Source: Planctomycetota bacterium (GTDB lineage Bacteria > Planctomycetota > Phycisphaerae > UBA1845 > CAIVHJ01). Taken from it: a DNA stretch of 20,878 bases. Under the pieces are notes generated by a model. It did no database searches and had not been told where the DNA came from. It worked only from the letters and a program-made list of their open reading frames with translations. The stretch is taken from contig JACZTW010000020.1 of assembly GCA_022573485.1 (NCBI GenBank), positions 1 through 20,878 of the forward strand, written 5' to 3'. The position numbers were made by a program, and so were the translations under genes. Of this stretch, positions 15,333 through 20,878 are shown piece by piece (positions within the stretch are counted from its first letter, which is position 1; each line of letters starts with the position of its first letter).

Positions 15333-15428
15333 CCGGGCCCTTCAGGGTCCGGACCGCCCGTGGGTCGCCGCCACAGCAGCCCGTGGCCCGAGGTCCGTGG
15401 CCCGAGGTCCGTGGCCTGAAGGCCACGG
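15333..15428. repeat. 14-bp tandem repeat flanked by two GC-rich hairpins
   Basis: CCGTGGCCCGAGGT occurs twice in tandem (15381-15394, 15395-15408). It runs into a third, diverged copy that forms a perfect 8-bp hairpin with TGAA loop (15409-15428). A related hairpin with TTCA loop and one G-T pair lies at 15333-15352. This is in the 261-bp gap between the convergent Arg/Tyr-rich and MATE genes. It could end transcription from both sides, although no T-run is present. Confidence 0.7.
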
Positions 15429-15491
15429 CTCAGTGGGGAGACGCTAAACACATGCACGATTTCGATCGTTCCCTTGTCTAATGCAGGATTC

Positions 15492-16922
15492 TCAAATCTC
15501 TTTGCCCGTCCATTTACCCCAAGTGAACCGCCCGGCTGCCAGCAGTGATCTGAAGATCAAATCCGATGTCATGCCGATCCAGGCACCGAACAACCCGCCT
15601 TTGAGCACCACACCGAACGTGTAGGCCAGCGGAATCCGCACACAGAAGATTCCGAGCACATTCATCAACATCGGGAAGCGCGTGTCGCCGGCGCCGCGGA
15701 GCGCGCTCACATAAATGATCATGAAGATAAGCGAAGGTTGAGCAAACGCCACAAGCTTCAGAGCCGGCACGCCCTGATCCTGCACCAACTCATCGCCGCT
15801 CCAAAACGAATAAATGAACTCCGCGCCGAAGTAATAAAGGCCGCTGACGATCAACGCGTAGGGAGCCAGTTGCAACACCGCGATGTGGCCGATCCGGCGG
15901 GCCTTTTGAGGGTTTCCAGCGCCGAGTGACTGTCCGACCAGGGTGGCGGCCGCGATGCCCCAGGCCATCGCGGGCAAGTATGAGAATGATTCGATCCGAA
16001 CGCCGATCATGTGGGCGGCGCTGGCGGCCAATCCGATTTCCGCATCGGCATCGACGCTCATCAGGAATCCGAGGAAGATGAAGTGCCCGGTCCACATCAA
16101 TAAGGCATCGAGCCCCGCAGGCCCTCCGATATTCACAATTCTGCGCGCGATGCCGCGGTCGAAGGCCATCTGGGGCAAATCCAGCTTCAGGGCGGTTTGG
16201 CCTCTGTACAGCACGACCAGCATGACTACCCCGCCGAGCGAACGCGCCGCGACTGTCCCGGCAGCGATTCCAATGACGCCCAACTCCGGAAAGGGCCCCA
16301 AACCCAGGCACAGGGTAACTGAGACCACGACATTGACGAAGTTCACGCCGATCATAATGAGCATCGGCGTACGCGTGTCGCCCGCGCCGCGAAGGCAGGC
16401 GGCTCCGATGAGCAGGTAGGCGTAAAGGAATTGACCGAACGCGTCGATCCGGAGGTATCGAGCGGTCATTGCCGCCGCCTCGTCGGGGAGACCGAGCATT
16501 CGGGGCAAGAAAGAGGCCAATATGAGCAGGACGACCATCATCGCGAAGCCCAGGAAACCCGCCAGTCCCATCGACTGATTGGCCAGCGTGTTGGCCTGCC
16601 GCGAATCGCCTGCTCCGACGGCTCGGGCAACCAAGGCCGTCGAGCCCACGCCGATGAAGCCGCTGAGCATCGTGGCCAGCCAACTGACGTACGATGCAAT
16701 TCCAACAGCGGTAATCGCTTCTTTGTTGAGGAATCGACCGGCGAGGAAGGTATCGACCAGGCCCACCAGGATGTTGCAGAATTGCTCACCGAGAACAGGC
16801 AAAGCCAGTACAACGATCGCCAGCCCGACCCCGTCTGCCTGTGAAATTTTCGTGTTCAGGGTATCCGCGTGCGGTTTTGCAGAGTCTGAAGCGGGCGGGA
16901 TGTGCAATTTCGACTTCGCCAT
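15492..16922 (-). CDS. MATE-family multidrug/cation antiporter
   Basis: Inner-membrane exporter that uses a Na+ or H+ gradient to expel cationic drugs or metabolites; substrate unknown. It is 476 residues with about twelve predicted helices, a normal MATE length. The two-fold internal repeat is visible as LRGAGDTRTPM (177-187) and LRGAGDTRFPM (408-418). The N-half also shows LPVLGEQFCNILVGLVDTFLAGR and VGSTALVARAVGAGD, the C-half WGIAAATLVGQSLGAGNP. The N-terminal 30 residues are a polar cytosolic stretch. It is transcribed alone, towards the Arg/Tyr-rich gene and divergent from the yacL-like gene, with 195 bp upstream. No clear Shine-Dalgarno or promoter was found. Confidence 0.92.
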   Translation of the reverse strand: MAKSKLHIPPASDSAKPHADTLNTKISQADGVGLAIVVLALPVLGEQFCNILVGLVDTFLAGRFLNKEAITAVGIASYVSWLATMLSGFIGVGSTALVARAVGAGDSRQANTLANQSMGLAGFLGFAMMVVLLILASFLPRMLGLPDEAAAMTARYLRIDAFGQFLYAYLLIGAACLRGAGDTRTPMLIMIGVNFVNVVVSVTLCLGLGPFPELGVIGIAAGTVAARSLGGVVMLVVLYRGQTALKLDLPQMAFDRGIARRIVNIGGPAGLDALLMWTGHFIFLGFLMSVDADAEIGLAASAAHMIGVRIESFSYLPAMAWGIAAATLVGQSLGAGNPQKARRIGHIAVLQLAPYALIVSGLYYFGAEFIYSFWSGDELVQDQGVPALKLVAFAQPSLIFMIIYVSALRGAGDTRFPMLMNVLGIFCVRIPLAYTFGVVLKGGLFGAWIGMTSDLIFRSLLAAGRFTWGKWTGKEI

Positions 16923-17032
16923 CGAGTGAGCGCGGATGTTCGGGAATCAGGACGGGCAATATCGGCTGCATGCCGCGAGTTGCCGTTGCGTTACCATTGG
17001 ACGACCGCCGGCGCGGAACATAGGTCCGACCG

Positions 17033-17060
17033 TTGCTCCGGTCTTGCCGGCTGGTATACT
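17033..17060 (+). promoter_or_regulatory. probable promoter of the yacL-ispD operon
   Basis: An extended -10, TGG-TATACT (17052-17060), lies with TTGCTC (17033-17038) at 16-nt spacing. Transcription would start near 17067, about 50 nt before the ATG at 17118. Confidence 0.5.
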
Positions 17061-17117
17061 CTAGTGGTTGCACGCGAAGATTCAAAACACGAATCCCTGT
17101 AGGCCGAGCGGCTTCAT

Positions 17118-18164
17118 ATGATCTTTCATGCACTCAGGTTCTTCTTTCTGCTCCTGCTCGCCGGGGTCGCCGCACAGTTCATGGCTTCGAGCGGGATACC
17201 TCCCTGGCTTAGCCGGGAATGGATCATCCCGCTCTTCTTGCTGTTTGGCGTCGCTGTGGTGGTCACGGACATTGCCATCCCGCGCAAGTCCCTGACTGCG
17301 CTCTCCGGCGCGTTCTTCGGGCTTGTCGTCGGAATGGTCGCCGCCTACGGCCTGTCATTGGTCGTGGATCTGCTGATCGTCGAATCGGCCATGCGCCCTG
17401 AGGCCCTGGTACGGGCCATCAAACTGGCCCTCGGTATCGTGTGCTGCTATTTTGCGATCAGCCTCATTCTGCAGACCAAGGACGACATCCGCTTCATTAT
17501 TCCTTACGTCGAATTCACGAAGCAAAAGAAGGGTGGTCGGCCCGTGATTATGGATACGTCGGTGATCATCGATGGTCGTATTGCGGACATAGCGGACACG
17601 CGCATCATCGAGAGCGAGTTCGTGTTGCCGAGGTTTATTCTGGACGAGCTTCAGGCGGTGGCGGACAGCGCGGACAAGCTGAAACGCAATCGAGGTCGTC
17701 GCGGGCTGGACATGCTCAACAAGTTACAGTCAAACCGCAACGTCGATATCAAGATCGTCGACGTGGAATTCTCGGCCGACGCGCAGGCCGAAGACGTGGA
17801 TCAAAAACTGGTCACCTTTGCTCAACAAGTCGACGGCCGAATTATGACCAACGACTACAATTTGAACAAAGTCGCGCAACTGCGCGGCGTCGAGGTGATC
17901 AACATCAACGACCTGGCCAACGCGTTGAAGCCGGTATTCCTGCCCGGCGAACGGATAGTCGTCAAGATCATCAAGCCGGGCGAAGAGGCCGATCAAGGAA
18001 TCGGCTACCTTGAGGATGGCACGATGATTGTGGCCGGCGGCGCTCGCCGGCATATCGGAGAGGACGTGGACATCACTGTCACCAGCGTGTTGCAGACCAG
18101 TGCGGGCAGGATGATCTTCGGTAAGACCGACGATGTAGTCACACCGCGCAGGCGCGAAAGATAG
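17118..18164 (+). CDS. YacL-type membrane PIN/TRAM-domain protein
   Basis: A 348-residue membrane protein with a predicted cytosolic RNase-like domain. Four hydrophobic helices fill about 5-24, 36-54, 60-88 and 100-119. The PIN domain (about 141-260) starts with PVIMDTSVIIDGRIADI (Asp146, Asp152). It continues with LDEL (Asp176, Glu177), ADAQAEDVDQKL and TNDYNLNK (Asp246), so the acidic metal site is complete. A C-terminal TRAM domain follows (about 272-338, FLPGERIVVKIIKPGEE, GIGYLEDGTMIVA), ending in a basic RRRER tail. This architecture matches Bacillus YacL, also next to ispD; a role in RNA processing is likely but not shown. The stop is 12 nt before ispD and overlaps its Shine-Dalgarno, implying coupled expression. 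Confidence 0.9.
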   Translation: MIFHALRFFFLLLLAGVAAQFMASSGIPPWLSREWIIPLFLLFGVAVVVTDIAIPRKSLTALSGAFFGLVVGMVAAYGLSLVVDLLIVESAMRPEALVRAIKLALGIVCCYFAISLILQTKDDIRFIIPYVEFTKQKKGGRPVIMDTSVIIDGRIADIADTRIIESEFVLPRFILDELQAVADSADKLKRNRGRRGLDMLNKLQSNRNVDIKIVDVEFSADAQAEDVDQKLVTFAQQVDGRIMTNDYNLNKVAQLRGVEVININDLANALKPVFLPGERIVVKIIKPGEEADQGIGYLEDGTMIVAGGARRHIGEDVDITVTSVLQTSAGRMIFGKTDDVVTPRRRER

Positions 18165-18176
18165 GAGGCTCGCGAT

Positions 18177-18911
18177 TTGGCGAAATTCTCGGTGATCATC
18201 GCAGCGGCGGGCAAGGGTCACCGTTATGGCGGCAAGCAGAACAAGGTGTTCGCCAAACTCAAGGACCGCCCATTGTTTATCCGTGCGATCGAATTGTTCG
18301 TCAACCGAGACGACGTGTGCCAGATGATCCTTGCCGTAAGCCCCAACGACGCGCAATATGTTAAGAACCAGTATGGGCCCAACCTGGGTTTCATGGGCGT
18401 CACACTTGTCGAAGGTGGGGCGCATCGCTGGCAGACGGTCGCCAACGGGCTCGAGGCCGTGAGCGAGGAAGCCGATTTTGTGGCAGTCCATGATGCCGCG
18501 CGGATTTGTACGACCTCGGAAATGATCGATCGCGTCTTCGCGGAGGCCACCAAGAGCGGGGCGGCCATTCTGGCGGTGCCGCTCAGCGGCACGATCAAAC
18601 GAGTCTCGGACTCAGGAGTCGTCGATGAAACCGTGTCTCGCGAGGGGCTCTTTGAGGCCCAGACGCCGCAGGTCTTTCGCAGGGACACGCTGGTCGCAGC
18701 CTACGCCGACGTGACCGAGGGAACGGAGGCCACCGATGACGCAGAGATCGTCGGCGCGAGTGGGCATGACGTGACGGTGGTTGATTGTGACATGAGAAAT
18801 TTGAAGATTACGTATCCCGGCGACCTGGTCCTGGCGGGGGCGATTATCAAGAGCCGCCCGAAGCCCAAAGTATCTCGGCCGCGGGGGCCATTCGAGGAAG
18901 CGCAGTGGTGA
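18177..18911 (+). CDS. ispD: 2-C-methyl-D-erythritol 4-phosphate cytidylyltransferase
   Basis: Third MEP-pathway enzyme: joins MEP and CTP to CDP-ME; cytosolic. It has 244 residues from a TTG start at 18177, preceded by AGGAGG at 8 nt, which decides the start. Visible motifs: AAGKGHRYGGKQNKVFAKL (10-28; CTP-binding Arg16 and Lys23), VAVHDAARI (102-110), AVPLSGTIKRV, FEAQTPQVFRRDTL (159-172), TDDAEIV and NLKITYPGDLVLA (208-220; Lys210). A C-terminal tail past about 225 is basic and proline-rich, beyond the usual end. The usual partner ispF is not next to it. It belongs to the same pathway as dxs, which lies about 17 kb away on the other strand. Confidence 0.95.
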   Translation: MAKFSVIIAAAGKGHRYGGKQNKVFAKLKDRPLFIRAIELFVNRDDVCQMILAVSPNDAQYVKNQYGPNLGFMGVTLVEGGAHRWQTVANGLEAVSEEADFVAVHDAARICTTSEMIDRVFAEATKSGAAILAVPLSGTIKRVSDSGVVDETVSREGLFEAQTPQVFRRDTLVAAYADVTEGTEATDDAEIVGASGHDVTVVDCDMRNLKITYPGDLVLAGAIIKSRPKPKVSRPRGPFEEAQW

Positions 18912-18937
18912 GCGCGCCCTAAAAAGGAGTTGTCGCG

Positions 18938-19840
18938 ATGAAGGGAAGAATTATAACTGTGGCAGCGGCTGTATGTCTCTCGACTTCGTGGGCCTGCCGG
19001 ACGGACGCACTGATCACGCGCGGGCCAATGAAGGGGGCGCCCGTGACCGCGTTTGAATCTGTGGAGTTGGCGCGCCAGTCAGACGCATCACTTGCCCAGG
19101 CCGGCGAAGTGGATCTTGTCGAGCAACTGATCCAATATCGCACGTCTTACAAACGCACGCTTCAGCAACTGCACGATTATTATGAGCAGCATGGTTACGA
19201 AGAGAAACGCCTGTGGGCGGGGAGCGAGCTTCAAGATATTGGACGCATTCGGCCCTATCACTACCTGTATGATAGTGAGATTGCGCGGTTGGACTTGACT
19301 CCGCGTGACAGGATTCCAGAAGCGGATGCCTTCTACGACGACGCCATGGCCGTCGCCGCGCAAGCGGGCCACGGCACGCCCGTGTTTTTCAATCAGGAAA
19401 AAATGGGCCAAGCGCTGGCCATGCTGAAGCAGCTCATTCGCGAGTATCCCACGAGTGACAAAATCGATGACGCCGCGTTTCACTGCGGTGAAATGTTGAA
19501 GGAATACTATAAGAATCAGGATTCCGTGGCGGTGCAGTGGTACGAGCGCGCCTGGACCTGGGATCCAGCCACGCCTCATCCGGCGCGGTTCCAGGCGGCC
19601 GTGGTATTCGACTATCGACTTCATGACCGCAAGCGGGCCCTGGAGCTGTATCGCGCTGTTCTGGCGGCGGAATCCTCTCGGTCAAACAGACACTTCGCTT
19701 TGGCCCGTATCAAGGAACTCACCGAGACGGGACCCGTTGATGGCGAGCGCACCTTGCCCGTGGCTCAGCCGAGCCCGGCTGCCACAAAGGCCGCAGGCGC
19801 GGAGGAATCCGAGAATCCTCGCCCCGGGGAACCCGAGTAG
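18938..19840 (+). CDS. exported TPR-like protein, possible lipoprotein
   Basis: A 300-residue protein with no family I can name with certainty. AAGGAG lies 8 nt before the ATG. The N-terminus is a signal sequence with Cys20 (LSTSWAC), which could be a lipid-attachment site although Trp at -2 is unusual for a lipobox. Helical TPR-like repeats are seen at about 154-250: ALAMLKQLIREYPTSDKIDDAAFHCGEM and then VAVQWYERAWTWDP and ALELYRAVLAAE. This resembles BamD/YbgF-type envelope proteins. An Ala/Glu/Pro-rich tail ends the protein. It follows ispD by 26 nt and precedes the membrane protein by 24 nt, so it is probably in the same operon. Confidence 0.72.
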   Translation: MKGRIITVAAAVCLSTSWACRTDALITRGPMKGAPVTAFESVELARQSDASLAQAGEVDLVEQLIQYRTSYKRTLQQLHDYYEQHGYEEKRLWAGSELQDIGRIRPYHYLYDSEIARLDLTPRDRIPEADAFYDDAMAVAAQAGHGTPVFFNQEKMGQALAMLKQLIREYPTSDKIDDAAFHCGEMLKEYYKNQDSVAVQWYERAWTWDPATPHPARFQAAVVFDYRLHDRKRALELYRAVLAAESSRSNRHFALARIKELTETGPVDGERTLPVAQPSPAATKAAGAEESENPRPGEPE

Positions 19841-19864
19841 ATCCGGGTCAGGAATGCAATTTTG

Positions 19865-20377
19865 ATGCAGCGGATTCTCTTGGCACTGGTAATCGGCTAT
19901 GTGATCGTGATCGCCGCCACGGCCGTGTTGGGATTTCGCGCACAAGACTCCCGTTCCTTCGCCGCCCATTTTGGAATGGGTCTGTTCGCCACGCTCTACA
20001 CGTGTCTGATTTACTGTATCTTGCTGACTTATTTCGTGATCACCGGCAAGCTGGTCAAACAGGCCGTGTTGAACGGCCATCTGGATGAAATCCTGATCAG
20101 GCAGTCGCAGCGTCCGAAAGGCATCATCGTGAGTCTCACCGCCGTAGCCGTAGCCATCACCTTGATCGCCGCTCTGCTCGGAGCGTGGGCAAACATCGGC
20201 GGCGAACAAGACGCGGTCCGCAGCACCTACCACATGATCGCCGAGATGCTGTCGGTCGCCGCCAATCTGGCCGCTTTCGGCATGTGTTACCACTTGGTCC
20301 ACAGGAACGGGCCGTTCCTCGAGAAGGTGTTGAGCCAAGTGCGGAGGGATCAATCCCCGACCACGCCCTACCCTTGA
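19865..20377 (+). CDS. hypothetical four-helix membrane protein
   Basis: A 170-residue protein, family not recognised. Four hydrophobic helices are visible at about 4-24, 37-60, 87-110 and 124-145, with a polar loop (KQAVLNGHLDEILIRQSQRPKG) between the second and third and a short polar tail. The ATG at 19865 is used, with CAGGAA about ten bases upstream; an in-frame TTG one codon earlier is possible. Spacing of 24 nt to the TPR-like gene suggests it closes the yacL-ispD operon. No catalytic motif is visible. Confidence 0.7.
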   Translation: MQRILLALVIGYVIVIAATAVLGFRAQDSRSFAAHFGMGLFATLYTCLIYCILLTYFVITGKLVKQAVLNGHLDEILIRQSQRPKGIIVSLTAVAVAITLIAALLGAWANIGGEQDAVRSTYHMIAEMLSVAANLAAFGMCYHLVHRNGPFLEKVLSQVRRDQSPTTPYP

Positions 20378-20529
20378 GCCAAGCGGATTCGGAGAATGGC
20401 GAATGCGCGTGTTGAGTTTCCCCGGCGAACCTCTTACCATAACCGCCATCGGCCTGCTGCATTGAACTTGGCCCTCTCAACTGTCCTTGGAGCCCGGCGG
20501 GCTTGCCCGGCCAACAGGAGAACACTGAT

Positions 20530-20619
20530 ATGAACTTCGTTGCCTTCATTCTGACGATCCTGGGTCTCGTTGCTCTGCTGCTGCCGGGCATCAGCGGGTT
20601 GCCGTCGCTGCTCGGATAG
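20530..20619 (+). CDS. possible 29-residue membrane peptide
   Basis: ATG at 20530 is preceded by AGGAG (20516-20520) at 9-nt spacing. The peptide is MNFVAFILTILGLVALLLPG followed by ISGLPSLLG and a TAG stop. It is one hydrophobic helix with a Pro/Gly-containing end and almost no charge. It lies between the four-helix protein and tRNA-Lys. A good ribosome site plus coherent hydrophobicity argues for a real small protein; the shortness argues for caution. Function unknown. Confidence 0.45.
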   Translation: MNFVAFILTILGLVALLLPGISGLPSLLG

Positions 20620-20676
20620 CTCGAAGAGCACCAGGCCCGTCATGGCGAACCTGCTTTCCGTTCTCACCACACCCCG

Positions 20677-20706
20677 TTGCGGTTCCTTGATCGCCTGTGG
20701 TAAGAT
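20677..20706 (+). promoter_or_regulatory. probable promoter of tRNA-Lys
   Basis: An extended -10, TGG-TAAGAT (20698-20706), lies with TTGCGG (20677-20682) at 18-nt spacing. It would start transcription about 9 nt before the tRNA 5' end. Confidence 0.5.
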
Positions 20707-20721
20707 CCGCTTCTCCGTCCC

Positions 20722-20794
20722 GGGGGCGTAGCTCAGTTGGTAGAGCATCGGCCTTTTAAGCCGCTGGTCGGAGGTTCGAGTCCTCCCGCCCTCA
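20722..20794 (+). tRNA. tRNA-Lys (anticodon TTT)
   Basis: A full 73-nt cloverleaf. The acceptor GGGGGCG pairs with CGCCCTC (one G-T); the D-stem is GCTC/GAGC. The anticodon loop CTTTTAA carries TTT (20755-20757) on a C-G-G-C/G-C-C-G stem whose outermost pair is a T-C mismatch. The T-arm is GGAGG-TTCGAGT-CCTCC. The discriminator base is A and CCA is not encoded. Confidence 0.95.
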
Positions 20795-20878
20795 ATAACT
20801 TTCCGCCGCCATTCGATGCGGTCTTGTGGAACTGGGGTGTACTTTCAGAAAAATCGTGATCACTGCCACCTCCGATCC

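Noticed and set aside
15259..15447. Short frames in the convergent spacer
   Set aside because: They translate tandem repeats and hairpins and have no start signals.

Overview
The window reads as a GC-rich bacterial chromosome segment made almost entirely of core genes. The gene set, the divergent DXS motifs and the style of the intergenic palindromes point to Planctomycetota. That placement is inference; there is no rRNA or other phylogenetic marker here to settle it. I see no CRISPR array, transposase, phage gene or defence island.

Left block (1-6884, all minus strand). In transcription order the genes are rny (RNase Y), ymdB-type phosphoesterase, xseA and xseB (exonuclease VII), a polyprenyl (farnesyl-type) diphosphate synthase, and dxs, which runs off the left edge. 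This joins the known rny-ymdB pair to the known xseA-xseB-ispA-dxs string. The only large internal gap, between ispA and dxs, holds a MITE-like inverted-repeat element flanked by an 8-bp direct repeat. Removing the element leaves a 19-nt operon gap. A 743-bp intergenic stretch (6885-7627) then separates this block from the divergent plus-strand genes.

Middle block (7628-13528, plus strand). It starts with a large exported ScsB/DsbD-type transmembrane disulfide reductase with two cysteine-bearing periplasmic domains, followed by a small ferritin-like (rubrerythrin-type) protein. A perfect 28-bp inverted repeat comes next. Then mrp (Fe-S carrier ATPase), nth (endonuclease III, itself an Fe-S enzyme) and a HAD hydrolase are coupled by two 4-nt ATGA overlaps.

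The most unusual gene is at 13683-15230: an exported 515-residue protein made of an Arg/Ser/Pro-rich half, a short (GHHDF)n repeat, a Tyr/Gly/Ser-rich block and an acidic tail. It has its own good promoter and ribosome binding site. After a spacer with tandem repeats and hairpins comes a convergent MATE-family transporter (minus strand).

Right block (17118-20794, plus strand). A membrane PIN/TRAM protein (YacL type), ispD, a TPR-like exported protein or lipoprotein and a four-helix membrane protein lie 12-26 nt apart and look like one operon. A possible 29-residue membrane peptide with its own Shine-Dalgarno and tRNA-Lys(TTT) finish the window. The isoprenoid (MEP) pathway is represented at three places: dxs, the prenyl synthase and ispD.
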